Assembly: GCF_000261365.1 (NCBI RefSeq)
Contig: NZ_AJVC01000003.1
Span: 248,001-312,000, forward strand
Direction: 5' to 3'
Source: Herbaspirillum sp. GW103
GTDB lineage: Bacteria; Pseudomonadota; Gammaproteobacteria; Burkholderiales; Burkholderiaceae_D
Length of the DNA: 64,000 nt
Below, one piece after another: positions 56,070-64,000 of the stretch. A program made the translations under genes and the position numbers. Under the pieces are notes generated by a model. That model saw only the letters and a list, made by a program, of their open reading frames with translations. It was not told the DNA's origin and searched no databases. Position 1 is the stretch's first letter; each line of letters opens with the position of its first letter.

Positions 56070-57704
56070 ATGCAGAGCACTTATACTTATCCCCGTTTCG
56101 CCTACCGGCAATCTGATGAACAGCGCAGCGGGCAACCGTTGCGCCATCCGGTGGTCATCATCGGCGCCGGCCCCATCGGCCTGACGGCCGCACTGGAATG
56201 CGCAGCACGCGGCCTGCCCGCCGTGGTGCTGGATGACAATGACACGGTCAGCATCGGCTCGCGTGCGGTCTGCTATGCCAAGCGTCCGCTGGAAATCTGG
56301 GACCGCCTGGGCGTGGCGCAGCGCATGGTGGACAAGGGCGTGGGCTGGCAACTGGGCAAGGTGTTTTTTGAGGAGCGCCAGGTCTACCAGTTCGACCTGC
56401 TACCGGAGACCGGGCACAAGATGCCGGCCATGATCAACCTGCAGCAATACTATCTGGAGCAGTATCTGGTGGAAGCCTGTCTGGCGCAGCCGCTCATCGA
56501 GCTGCGCTGGAAGCATCGCCTGCTGGCCCTGGAACAGGACGACGACGGTGCCACCCTGAGCGTGGAAACGCCGGATGGAATTTTCACCATGCAGGCACAA
56601 TGGATCATCGCCTGCGACGGTGCCAACAGTGATACGCGCAAGATGGTCGGCGCGCAATTTACCGGTCAGTTCTTCCAGGACCGCTTCCTTATCGCCGATG
56701 TCATCATGAAGGCCGATTTCCCTACCGAGCGCTGGTTCTGGTTCGATCCGCCTTTTCATCCCGGCCAGAGCGTATTGCTGCACAGGCAGTGCGACAACGT
56801 CTGGCGCATCGATTTTCAGCTCGGCTGGGACGCCGATCCGGAGGAAGAGAAGAAGCCCGGCAAGGTCATCCCGCGCATCCAGGCCATGCTGGGCGAGGGT
56901 GTGGAATTCGAGCTGGAATGGGTGTCGGTTTACCAGTTTGCCTGCCGCCGCATCGACAACATGCGCGTCCAGCGGGTACTCTTTGCCGGTGACGCGGCGC
57001 ACCAGGTCTCCCCCTTCGGCGCACGTGGCGCCAATACCGGCGTGCAGGATATCGACAACCTGATCTGGAAGCTCAAGCTGGTCATCGATGGCCAGGCACC
57101 GGCCAGCTTCATCGACAGCTATCACGAGGAGCGCGCCTTCGCCGCCGACGACAACCTGCGCCAGTCCACGCGCTCCACCGATTTCATCACGCCCAAGAGC
57201 CGTGTCAGTCGTGTGCTGCGCGATGCCGTGCTGACCCTGGCCGAGCGCGAGCCGTTCGCGCGGACCCTGGTCAACAGCGGGCGCCTGTCCACGCCCACGC
57301 CTTATGTGGCGTCCTCGCTCAATACCCCCGACAACGTCCTGTTTGGCCCGCGCATGGTGCCCGGCACCCCCTGCGCGGATGCGCCGGTGCGGCAGGCAAG
57401 GCGGCCGGGCTGGCTGCTGGATCAGTTGGGGGAGGGCTTCACCGTACTGGTGTTCGGTAGTGGCGAGACCCCTGCCAGCCTGCATGCGGCAGGCCTTGAG
57501 ATTGCGGTCAAGACCATCGGTCCGACCGGTTCCGGGGCCATGCTGGAGGATGTGCAAGGCTTGGTCGCACAGCGCTATGCCGCGCGCGAGGGATGCACCT
57601 ACCTCATCCGGCCGGACCAGCACGTTGCAGCCCGCTGGACTCGCTTCGACCCGTTGCAGGTGGCCGCCGCGGTTGAGCGCTGCGTCGGTCTTTGCACGAC
57701 GTGA
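56070..57704 (+). CDS. FAD-dependent aromatic monooxygenase, MhpA/UbiH family
   Basis: Flavin hydroxylase of 544 residues that adds oxygen to an aromatic ring using NAD(P)H. The FAD-binding Rossmann motif GAGPIG is at residues 32-37. The middle motif IIACDGANSDTRK (DG region) and the second FAD motif LFAGDAAHQVSPFGARGANTGVQD are intact. The C-terminal part (PGWLLDQLGEGFTVLVF) is the thioredoxin-like fold found in phenol/3-hydroxyphenylpropionate hydroxylases. RBS AGGAGA precedes ATG. It is the second gene of the MarR-controlled unit and is followed by a terminator. Confidence 0.9.
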   Translation: MQSTYTYPRFAYRQSDEQRSGQPLRHPVVIIGAGPIGLTAALECAARGLPAVVLDDNDTVSIGSRAVCYAKRPLEIWDRLGVAQRMVDKGVGWQLGKVFFEERQVYQFDLLPETGHKMPAMINLQQYYLEQYLVEACLAQPLIELRWKHRLLALEQDDDGATLSVETPDGIFTMQAQWIIACDGANSDTRKMVGAQFTGQFFQDRFLIADVIMKADFPTERWFWFDPPFHPGQSVLLHRQCDNVWRIDFQLGWDADPEEEKKPGKVIPRIQAMLGEGVEFELEWVSVYQFACRRIDNMRVQRVLFAGDAAHQVSPFGARGANTGVQDIDNLIWKLKLVIDGQAPASFIDSYHEERAFAADDNLRQSTRSTDFITPKSRVSRVLRDAVLTLAEREPFARTLVNSGRLSTPTPYVASSLNTPDNVLFGPRMVPGTPCADAPVRQARRPGWLLDQLGEGFTVLVFGSGETPASLHAAGLEIAVKTIGPTGSGAMLEDVQGLVAQRYAAREGCTYLIRPDQHVAARWTRFDPLQVAAAVERCVGLCTT

Positions 57705-57710
57705 CGCGAC

Positions 57711-57742
57711 AACGGCAGCACGAGGCTGCCGTTGATGTTTTC
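57711..57742 (+). terminator. Terminator of the monooxygenase unit
   Basis: AACGGCAGC / GCTGCCGTT perfect 9-base stem with loop ACGAG, then GATGTTTTCT. Confidence 0.7.
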
Positions 57743-57781
57743 TGCCGGTGTGTGCAAAGCGCTCACCGCAATCCGCAGGAA

Positions 57782-58012
57782 TCAGTAGATGTCCAGTCCG
57801 AAATACTGGGCCACGTCACCTTCGGTCCAGTCCTTGATGACATTGCGTTCCAGCAGCACACGATATTCCGAGCGCTGCACGCCACTGCCCTGCTGCACGA
57901 TACGACTCTCCAGGGTATAGATGGTCCGGTGGATGCGGGTCGTCATGGAGGCGTGCTTGATGATGCTGCCCGGTTCCGGTTCCTGCTGGTCGTCATTGGC
58001 GGGGATGTCCAT
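57782..58012 (-). CDS. Small 76-residue protein linked to CheY
   Basis: Not recognised. A soluble, charged product (MDIPANDDQQEPEPG start, then TTRIHRTIYTLESRIVQQG and LLERNVIKDWTEGDVAQYFG). It has no signal peptide and is too short and different to be CheZ. It starts nine bases after the cheY stop on the same strand, so translation is coupled. It may modulate CheY or have an unrelated role. Confidence 0.6.
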   Translation of the reverse strand: MDIPANDDQQEPEPGSIIKHASMTTRIHRTIYTLESRIVQQGSGVQRSEYRVLLERNVIKDWTEGDVAQYFGLDIY

Positions 58013-58021
58013 CGCGCTCTC

Positions 58022-58423
58022 TCATTTCATCTGTGCGCGCCGCGCCAGGATCTTCTCGATCTTTTCCTTGAGCGTGGTGGCGTTGAAGGGTTTGACGATA
58101 TACCCATCGGCGCCTTCCTGGGCCGCCGTGACGATGTTCTCCTTCTTGGCCTCGGCCGTGATCATCAATACCGGCAGATGCGCCAGCGCCGGCGTGGAGC
58201 GGATTTTCTTCAACAGGGTCAGGCCGTCCATGACCGGCATGTTCCAGTCGGTCAGCACGAAGGTAATGTTGGAAGCACCCGACTCCAGGATCTTCAGGGC
58301 CGTGGAGCCATCATCGGCTTCCACGATCTTGGTGTATTCGAGTTCCTTGAGCAGGCCGCTGACAATGCGGCGCATCGTCGAAAAGTCATCGACGACAAGA
58401 AAATGTTGGTCTGTATCAGCCAT
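58022..58423 (-). CDS. cheY: CheY, chemotaxis single-domain response regulator
   Basis: A 133-residue receiver protein that carries the phosphoryl signal from CheA to the flagellar switch. The acidic pair is Asp12/Asp13 ([11 protein letters not shown]), the phosphoacceptor is Asp59 (LTDWNMP), and Thr89 and Lys111 (VKPF) complete the site. The [15 protein letters not shown] region and [10 protein letters not shown] end are classical for CheY. No other che gene is adjacent, so the main cluster lies elsewhere or this is an extra copy. It is followed by the small 76-residue gene. Confidence 0.93.
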   Translation of the reverse strand: MADTDQHFLVVDDFSTMRRIVSGLLKELEYTKIVEADDGSTALKILESGASNITFVLTDWNMPVMDGLTLLKKIRSTPALAHLPVLMITAEAKKENIVTAAQEGADGYIVKPFNATTLKEKIEKILARRAQMK

Positions 58424-58519
58424 GGTGTAAAGCTACCTTGAGGAAGCGGTGTGAGTTGCGCGGGGTGCAAAAAGCATGCCGACGCCGCGCTGCGCGCAGT
58501 AATGCAGTCAGTCAGCGGA

Positions 58520-58909
58520 TCAGTTGCTCAGCGCCCACTTGCCTGCGCTGTTCTTGCAATAGCGCAATTTCAGCGGTTCGGTCCCGCGCTTGCTGGAGAC
58601 CACCAGGTCCACCTTGGCGCAGGGCGGGGTGCTCTGCTCGAAGGTCGGCGTGATCTTGGCCGTGGTGGAGGGCTTGGGGCCATCGGTCCACTGCGAGGTC
58701 TTGCCGCTCACGCCCGCATCCAGCGAGGCGCTGATGGCGGCATAGAGGGAGTTGATCTGTTCCTTCTTCAGGTCGGCCACGGCCGTGTTGGAGAAGAAGT
58801 CCAGGTTGGCCTGGGCATGTGCAGGGTAGCTCAGGGCTGCGGCGCAGATCAGGCCGGCCTGGGCGGCCAGCTTCAGAAAGCGGACGCGGGAGAGGGAACG
58901 CTTGTTCAT
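58520..58909 (-). CDS. Secreted uncharacterised protein
   Basis: A 129-residue exported protein. ATG 58909 (MNKRSLSRVRFLKLAAQ) gives a signal peptide with cleavage near A-H-A (about residue 32). The mature part has one cysteine pair (PPCAKVDLVV and LRYCKNSAGKW), spaced like a disulfide. The end KLRYCKNSAGKWALSN resembles the C-terminal part of 17-kDa surface-antigen-like or RT0821 family proteins, but the resemblance is weak. Function is unknown. It is divergent from the hydrolase gene downstream. Confidence 0.65.
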   Translation of the reverse strand: MNKRSLSRVRFLKLAAQAGLICAAALSYPAHAQANLDFFSNTAVADLKKEQINSLYAAISASLDAGVSGKTSQWTDGPKPSTTAKITPTFEQSTPPCAKVDLVVSSKRGTEPLKLRYCKNSAGKWALSN

Positions 58910-59193
58910 GGCTTGCTCGTTTCTCGATGTCGGAATGTGAATGGCGCCGCCGGCCATCGGGGGGAAAGGGCAGACGGCGTTCCAGTCACTGTTTATACCA
59001 GAAGTCACCTCAGCCCCAAACCTGCGCTTGCACGGTAAAGCCCCCGCTTTTCCCGCTTTGCGACGCGCACCGGCTCGTCATAATGCGCCAGGCTGGACAG
59101 TATATACATACGCTGCATGTTGCACGCAAGCGTCGTCTACAGGCGATGCAAACGATTGCAGCGATTCAATTCCAATACAAAAAAGGGGAAGCA

Positions 59194-60438
59194 ATGAAGT
59201 CATGCCTGATGCGCGCCAGCATGGTTCTGGCAATACTGACCGGGATGTTGTCCGCCTTGCCATCTCCGGCATGGGCGCAGACGCCCGTTGCTCCGGCGGT
59301 GCAGGCGGTGGCCTCGGGTGTGCGCTATCAGCTGATCGGCCGTTGGGATGTCGACCGGCTCAATGCCATTCTGCAAAAGGACACGCCCGCCTTCTCCGGT
59401 GTCCAGGTCAATTACACGCCCGCGCGCAATGCCGTGCTGCTCTATCGGGTGACCTATCCTTCGGTGATCCCGGAGCGCGGCAATCAGCCCATCCTGGCGT
59501 CCGGCCTGCTGGCATTGCCCGATACGTCCGCCAGATCTTATGCGCTGGTGTCCTACCAGCATGGCACCGTGTATGAGCGCCAGCAGGTACCTTCCTTCCC
59601 CGAGCAATCTCCGGAAACGCAACTGATGATTGCCCAGTTCGCCGGCCAGGGCTATGCCCTCATCGGTGCCGATTATTTCGGCATGGGCATTTCCACCGAG
59701 CCGGAAGGCTACATGGTCAAGGGCAGCCATCAGCAGGCCACCTACGACATGTTGCTGGCGGCGCGCAGCGTGCTGGCCAGCATGGGCGTGCGCGACGACA
59801 AACTGTTCCTCTCGGGCTGGTCCCAGGGCGGCTTCGTGACCATGGCCTTCCTCGAAAAGCTGGAGGCGGCCGGCATCAAGGTCGATGCCGCCACCACCGC
59901 CAGTGCGCCCCTGGATGTGTTCGCACTGCTTGAAGGCTTTCTTACCTATCCGCGTCCCAATGATGCGGCCTGGCTCAACAGCATCGTGATCCTCTCGGCC
60001 TTCGCCTTCGAGAATTACTACGGTGTACCGGGGCTGGCGCGTTCGGTACTCAAGGATTCCGTCTATGACGTGGCCAAGAAAGCCTATGATCGCCAGCCCT
60101 TCAATGTGGCCGACATTCCGACCGACCTGCACAAGTTGATGCGCCCTGAATATTTCGACCCGCAATACTTTGCCCAGTCCGCCTACGGGCGCCTGATCGC
60201 GGCGACCCAGGCCTATCGCTGGGTCATCCGTTCCGACGTGCGCAATTATTATGGCGAGACGGACGAAGCCATCACCCCTGGCGTAGGCCGCATGGCGATG
60301 ACCTACGCGCAAGCCATGGGCGCGGGCAATCCGCATGTGCAGGCGGTGTCGACCGGACCGACTACGCATCGCGGCACTTTTGCCACGGCCGTGCCGGCGT
60401 GGAAACGCTGGTTCGATGAGAAGATGGCCGGCAAGTAA
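59194..60438 (+). CDS. Secreted alpha/beta hydrolase (lipase/esterase-like)
   Basis: Exported hydrolase of 414 residues, start ATG 59194 behind AAGGGGAA. The signal peptide ends near A-W-A (residue 28). The nucleophile elbow is G-W-S-Q-G with Ser210; the acid residue is likely in ETDEAITP and the His in STGPTTHRGTF. The oxyanion-type region SYQHGTVYERQ and IGADYFGMG are typical of the secreted lipase/esterase group with a lid. It would cleave ester-linked substrates in the periplasm or outside. Alone in its unit, ended by a terminator. Confidence 0.85.
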   Translation: MKSCLMRASMVLAILTGMLSALPSPAWAQTPVAPAVQAVASGVRYQLIGRWDVDRLNAILQKDTPAFSGVQVNYTPARNAVLLYRVTYPSVIPERGNQPILASGLLALPDTSARSYALVSYQHGTVYERQQVPSFPEQSPETQLMIAQFAGQGYALIGADYFGMGISTEPEGYMVKGSHQQATYDMLLAARSVLASMGVRDDKLFLSGWSQGGFVTMAFLEKLEAAGIKVDAATTASAPLDVFALLEGFLTYPRPNDAAWLNSIVILSAFAFENYYGVPGLARSVLKDSVYDVAKKAYDRQPFNVADIPTDLHKLMRPEYFDPQYFAQSAYGRLIAATQAYRWVIRSDVRNYYGETDEAITPGVGRMAMTYAQAMGAGNPHVQAVSTGPTTHRGTFATAVPAWKRWFDEKMAGK

Positions 60439-60507
60439 GACGCCTGGCGCGGTGCCGACGGCAGCGCGCCGTGCCAGCCGAAGCGGCTGTTCAGGTCGTG
60501 CAATGAA

Positions 60508-60539
60508 AAAAGGCCATCCGGATGAACGGATGGCCTTTT
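60508..60539. terminator. Bidirectional terminator
   Basis: AAAAGGCCATCCG / CGGATGGCCTTTT, perfect 13-base stem with loop GATGAA. A/T runs on both sides serve the hydrolase (+) and the small minus-strand gene. Confidence 0.92.
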
Positions 60540-60568
60540 GCATGGCCGGAGGTGGTGCCGAGCATGGT

Positions 60569-60796
60569 TCAGGTTTCGGGCAACTCGCCTTTGGCAGCCA
60601 GATCAATGGCGCGTACGATGGCGACGGCCTTCTCGATCACTTCAGCCTGGCTGGAAACCCGCATGCTTTTCTTGAGGTGGTGGATGTGATCGCGGGTCTT
60701 GCGGCTCACCGGGACATTGAGGAAACCATCCGGTTCGGTCAGAAACTGCGGCGGAACCACCACGACGGGTTCGATGGTCTTGGAACGCTTGGGCAT
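60569..60796 (-). CDS. Small ribbon-helix-helix-like protein
   Basis: A 75-residue protein. ATG 60796 is supported by AGGGAGAT upstream. The C-terminal part VPVSRKTRDHIHHLKKSMRV then SSQAEVIEKAVAIVRAIDLA has the beta-strand, helix, helix layout of MetJ/Arc or CopG-type antitoxins, with the N-terminal tail basic (MPKRSKTIE). No toxin gene is adjacent. It could be a stand-alone regulator. Recognition is only by pattern. Confidence 0.6.
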   Translation of the reverse strand: MPKRSKTIEPVVVVPPQFLTEPDGFLNVPVSRKTRDHIHHLKKSMRVSSQAEVIEKAVAIVRAIDLAAKGELPET

Positions 60797-61420
60797 GGGT
60801 ATCTCCCTTGTGATTGGTCTGGAATGAGGTTGCTGAAGTGCCTGCGGCAATATAACTTCGATCGTAAAGGCAGAAGAACTTATTTCTTCGATTTTACGAT
60901 TTTTGTCGGGCCGCTCTTATTTGGCGGGAATGTCGGTGCCGATCTTTGGCGCGATCGCAACAGCGAAGATGCCCCCGCTTTTTATTCCTGCTTGAAGTTC
61001 GTGTCAAGCGAATTCCCATAATATTGTCCCTTTGGGCCAGTCCTGCATTCCTTAGATTTTGCCTCGTCGCGATCAATCGTGCACGGCGGCCGGCCTCTCC
61101 GCTTTCGCTCGGGGGATGGGCATTGGCGCGTGGGCCGGCATGGTGTGGTCCGATCCGGAAACCTTAGAACTTCGGGCAGGCACCGCAGAGATCGGGAGCG
61201 ATATCCGGAGCGATATCGGATTTCCCCCGGGTGCTCCGATGATGGAAATGATTTCCGCTATCCGGGGCTGGCTGGCATGGTCCTTGCAGGGAAGAAGATC
61301 GCGTCCGGCAGCTCCTGCTTCATGGCAACGATGCGGGACGCGTACGGATTGCGGCGTGTGATTTTCTAAGTCTTTGTCTGCCGCACCGTTGACGATATCC
61401 ACGACAACAAGGGAACCTTC
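60797..61420. other. Intergenic region upstream of binding protein, tandem repeat
   Basis: 624 bases without a supportable gene. GGAGCGATATC occurs twice in tandem (61195-61205 and 61207-61217), period 12. The segment at 60840-60990 is rather AT-rich. It probably contains the promoters of the RHH-like gene and of the binding protein that follows. Confidence 0.5.
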
Positions 61421-62212
61421 ATGAAGTTCATCAAGACCATCATTGCCCTGGCCGCTCTGGCCACTCTCAGCGCTACCGCCTGCGCCGACAACCTGGCCGA
61501 CATCCAGAAGGCCGGCGTGGTCAGGATCGGTGTGCCGCAGGACTTTGCGCCGTATGGATCGGTCACGGCTGATCTGCAGCTGCAGGGGCTGGACATCGAG
61601 GTCGCTAAGCTGGTCGCCAAGGGCCTGGGTGTGAAGGCCGAACTGGTACCGGTGCCGATCTCCAGCCGCATGGCGTTCCTGCAGACGCACAAGATCGACC
61701 TCATCATCTCCACCCTGGGCAAGAATGCCGAGCGTGAAAAGGTGATCGACTTCTCGCAAGGCTATGCGCCCTACAACAACAGTGTCTTCGGCGTGGCCGC
61801 CATCAAGGTCGCGGGTCCGGCTGACCTGGCCAACCAGACTGTGGGCGTGGCCCGTTCCACCTTCGAAGATCTGATGCTCACTGACAGCGTTCCCAAGAGC
61901 ACCACCATCAAGCGCTACGAAGACAACAACGGGCTGATCTCGGCCTACGTGTCCGGTCAGGTGCAGTTGGTCGGCACCGGCGATTTCGTGGCCTATGCGC
62001 TGGCCGAGAAGACACCCGCCAACAAGCCGCTGCTCAAGTACATCATCAACGTCTCGACCTGCTATGTAGGCATGAACAAGGGTGAGCCCGCGCTCATGGC
62101 CAAGGTCAATGAGGCGCTGACTGCCTCCAAGAAGAGCGGTGAGCTCAATGGCATCGTCAAGAAGTGGCTCAATGTGCCGCTGCCGGAAAAGATCGCCACG
62201 ACTTACCAGTAA
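61421..62212 (+). CDS. Amino-acid ABC transporter substrate-binding protein
   Basis: Periplasmic solute-binding protein of family 3, 263 residues. The signal peptide ends near A-C-A (about residue 22). The family blocks VVRIGVPQDFAPYGSV, LQGLDIEVAKLVAKGLG, IDLIISTLGKNAEREKVIDF and ETVGVARST-like NQTVGVARSTFED are clear. Start ATG 61421 has AAGGGA upstream. No permease or ATPase gene is adjacent. A very close paralogue lies tail-to-tail on the opposite strand (62258-63055). The ligand is likely an amino acid. Confidence 0.9.
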   Translation: MKFIKTIIALAALATLSATACADNLADIQKAGVVRIGVPQDFAPYGSVTADLQLQGLDIEVAKLVAKGLGVKAELVPVPISSRMAFLQTHKIDLIISTLGKNAEREKVIDFSQGYAPYNNSVFGVAAIKVAGPADLANQTVGVARSTFEDLMLTDSVPKSTTIKRYEDNNGLISAYVSGQVQLVGTGDFVAYALAEKTPANKPLLKYIINVSTCYVGMNKGEPALMAKVNEALTASKKSGELNGIVKKWLNVPLPEKIATTYQ

Positions 62213-62230
62213 GCGATCCGGCCCGCAAGG

Positions 62231-62260
62231 ACGGCCCGCCCTGGCGGGCCGTTCTGCTTA
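62231..62260. terminator. Shared terminator hairpin
   Basis: ACGGCCCGCC / GGCGGGCCGT 10-base stem around CT, tail TCTGCTTA. It lies between the two convergent binding-protein genes. Confidence 0.7.
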
Positions 62261-63055
62261 TTGGAAAGTGGTCGCCATCTTGGCGGGCAAGGGCACGTTC
62301 AGCCATTTCTGCACGATGGCATTGAGTTCGCCATTTTTCTTGGACGCGGTCAGGACCTCATTGACCTTGTCAAGCAAGGCCGCTTCGCCCTTGTTGAGGC
62401 CGACGCTGCAGCTGGATTCCTGGATGATGTACTTGAGCACCGGCTTGTTCTCAGGAGCCTTCTCGGCCAGCGCATAGGCCACGAAATCGCCGGTGCCGAC
62501 CAACTGCACCTGGCCGGACACGTAGGCCGAGATCATGGCGTTGTTGTCTTCGTAGCGCTTGATGGTGGCGCTCTTGGGGGCCGTGTCGGTCAGTTGCAGG
62601 TCCTGGAAGGTGCCGCGTGCCACGCCCACGGTCTTGCCCGCCAGGTCGGCCGGGCCGCTCACCTTGACTGAGGCTACCCCGAAGACGCTGTTGTTGTAGG
62701 GCGCATAGGATTGCGAGAAGTCGATCACCTTTTCACGCTCGGCATTCTTGCCCAATGTGGAGATGACCAGGTCCGCCTTGTGCGTCTGCAGGTAGGCGAT
62801 GCGGTTGGCGCTGGCTACAGGCACCAGTTGCACCTTCACGCCCATTTTTTGCGCGATCAGCTTGGCCACATCGATGTCCAGGCCCTGCAGTTGCAGCTCG
62901 GAATTGACCGAGCCGAACGGCGCGAAGTCCTGCGGCACGGCGATGCGAATGGTGCCGGCCTTCTGGATGTCGGCCAGCGCGTCGGCCCGTGCGAGTTGGG
63001 TGGACAGGCCCAGCAGGGCCAGCGAGACGGCCAGCACCGGTTTGGCAAATTTCAT
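62258..63055 (-). CDS. Amino-acid ABC transporter substrate-binding protein (paralogue)
   Basis: Family 3 binding protein of 265 residues, start ATG 63055 behind AAAGGGA. The signal peptide ends near A-R-A. It matches its neighbour almost residue by residue in many blocks (IAVPQDFAPFGSV, LQGLDIDVAKLIAQKMG, STLGKNAEREKVIDFSQSYA, KRYEDNNAMISAYVSGQVQL). It shares the same C-terminal form (KKWLNVPLPxKxATT). The pair arose by an inverted duplication. The ligand pocket may differ in the few changed residues. Confidence 0.9.
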   Translation of the reverse strand: MKFAKPVLAVSLALLGLSTQLARADALADIQKAGTIRIAVPQDFAPFGSVNSELQLQGLDIDVAKLIAQKMGVKVQLVPVASANRIAYLQTHKADLVISTLGKNAEREKVIDFSQSYAPYNNSVFGVASVKVSGPADLAGKTVGVARGTFQDLQLTDTAPKSATIKRYEDNNAMISAYVSGQVQLVGTGDFVAYALAEKAPENKPVLKYIIQESSCSVGLNKGEAALLDKVNEVLTASKKNGELNAIVQKWLNVPLPAKMATTFQ

Positions 63056-63402
63056 GTAAATCCCTTTCGTTGAATGGACTGTGTCGTGCCGGGGCGGGTT
63101 TGCAATGACCATGCCAGGCCTGGCGCGGGAGCGGCGGCCCGGTTGCCAATGCGCCGCAACAGGCGCCCGCGCTATCGTCCGGGATGGTGCCGATCCGGCA
63201 TGATGTGATGCCGATATGGACTGGCCGATGGAGGGGCAAGGTCGGGGCGATGTTGGGGCGGGCGGGCACCAAGTTTGTACCTGTCCCGGAGAGTGATAAT
63301 GTGATCGCCCGCCTGGCGCGGCACGAAAAAAAACCACGGATCACACCGTGGTTCTGCTCAACGGCCGGGTCGTGGCCGCGCCCGTGAAGGGGACGGGGCG
63401 CT
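63056..63402. other. Intergenic region before the cysteine desulfurase
   Basis: 347 bases without a gene. It holds the upstream region of the binding-protein gene and the terminator of the desulfurase gene at 63326-63353. Otherwise I see only GC-rich, unremarkable sequence. Confidence 0.5.
63326..63353 (-). terminator. Terminator of the cysteine desulfurase gene
   Basis: On the minus strand AACCACGG-TGTGAT-CCGTGGTT followed by eight T. It lies 50 bases past the gene end. Confidence 0.93.
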
Positions 63403-64000
63403 TCAGTCGCCGGTCAGTGCGGCAGCCTCGACTTCATGCGCCAGCACTTGTCGTACGGTGGCCACGACATAGTCGATCTCGGCCTCGCTGGTACCGCGTC
63501 CCAGCGAGAAGCGCACGGCATTGCGCGCCACCTCGGGCGAGCGGCCAATGGCCAGCAGCACGAAGGAAGGGGCCGACGCCGCCGAGTTGCAGGCTGAGCC
63601 GGCCGACACCGCAATGCCCAGCAACTGGCTGCCCAGCGTGCCATAGCGCGTGGGCGGAAAGCTCACGTTGAGGTTGTGCGGCACGCGCGCCTCGGCGCTG
63701 CCGTTCAACTGTACGCCCGGCAAGTTCGCCAGGCCCGACCACAGGCGGTCGCGCAGGCAGCGGATGCGGCGTCCTTCTTCTTCCAGCAATTCTCCCGCCA
63801 GCGCAAAGGCCTCGCCCATGCCCACGATCTGGTGTGTGGCCAGGGTGCCGGAACGCATGCCGTTTTCATGGCCGCCGCCATCGATCTGCGCTTCCAGTGT
63901 CAGATCCGGGGTGCGACGCACGTACAGGGCACCGATACCCTTGGGGCCATAGACCTTGTGCGCCGAGAAGGACATCAGGTCTACCTTCAACTGCTGCAGG
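63403..64000 (-). CDS. Cysteine desulfurase, IscS/NifS type (partial)
   Basis: 3' part of a PLP-dependent desulfurase that takes sulfur from cysteine for iron-sulfur clusters or other thio-compounds. The visible frame runs off the right edge of the window. The PLP lysine motif SFSAHKVYGPKG, the arginine-containing GGGHENGMRSGTL and the mobile loop cysteine in SAGSACNSAASAPSF are present; the end is TSEAEIDYVVATVRQVL. The C-terminus is shorter than IscS of E. coli and resembles NifS/SufS-type single genes. Any iscR or iscU would be beyond the window. Confidence 0.92.
   Translation of the reverse strand, partial: LQQLKVDLMSFSAHKVYGPKGIGALYVRRTPDLTLEAQIDGGGHENGMRSGTLATHQIVGMGEAFALAGELLEEEGRRIRCLRDRLWSGLANLPGVQLNGSAEARVPHNLNVSFPPTRYGTLGSQLLGIAVSAGSACNSAASAPSFVLLAIGRSPEVARNAVRFSLGRGTSEAEIDYVVATVRQVLAHEVEAAALTGD

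Noticed and set aside
61059..61361. 100-codon plus-strand frame before the binding-protein gene
   Set aside because: No ribosome binding site and no family resemblance; part of it is the tandem repeat.

Overview
The window looks like a chromosomal segment of a GC-rich betaproteobacterium, most likely family Oxalobacteraceae and close to Herbaspirillum. This rests on the mix of protein families, the PabB/aminotransferase fusion, the strong GC bias at third codon positions, and several methyl-accepting chemotaxis proteins with diguanylate cyclases. No 16S rRNA gene is present to confirm it.

Layout. 1-2350: two small envelope proteins, then a tryptophanyl-tRNA synthetase of the Deinococcus TrpRS II type. 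It is preceded by a short ORF with tandem Trp codons and mutually exclusive hairpins, which together look like a ribosome-mediated attenuator. 2370-15000: an OmpR/EnvZ-type two-component system, divergent from a Spy/CpxP-like chaperone and an MdtABC-plus-outer-membrane-factor efflux operon. This resembles the E. coli BaeSR regulon gathered at one locus. 15000-20350: pabB fusion, MFS and EamA exporters, CorA. 20500-27600: a Fur-like site, a TonB-dependent receptor and a peptide/nickel-type ABC importer with fused ATPases, packed as one operon. 27600-35600 (minus strand): diguanylate cyclase with a small partner gene, then TamB and TamA.

35900-43700: ferredoxin-NADP reductase, RcsB-like regulator, tRNA-His, murI, class I fumarase, YqhA-family membrane protein, acetyl-CoA synthetase. 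43800-53000: tRNA-Ser, then a lower-GC accessory stretch with three chemoreceptors. Between the first two lie a decayed tyrosine-recombinase end and a frameshifted P2-type portal gene, which indicates a prophage scar. An OmpW-like porin lies between the second and third receptors.

53200-64000: a second diguanylate cyclase paralogous to the first, then a MarR regulator divergent from a VOC enzyme and an FAD monooxygenase with two matching palindromic operators. These are followed by CheY with a small partner, a secreted hydrolase, a ribbon-helix-helix-like protein, two tail-to-tail paralogous amino-acid-binding proteins, and the 3' part of a cysteine desulfurase gene cut by the window edge.

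The strongest candidate for something not routinely annotated is the Trp attenuator ahead of trpS. The next best are the MarR double operator, the repeated operator boxes between the two-component system and spy/mdt, and the metallophore-like import operon. All functional calls come from reading sequence motifs; no database search was run.
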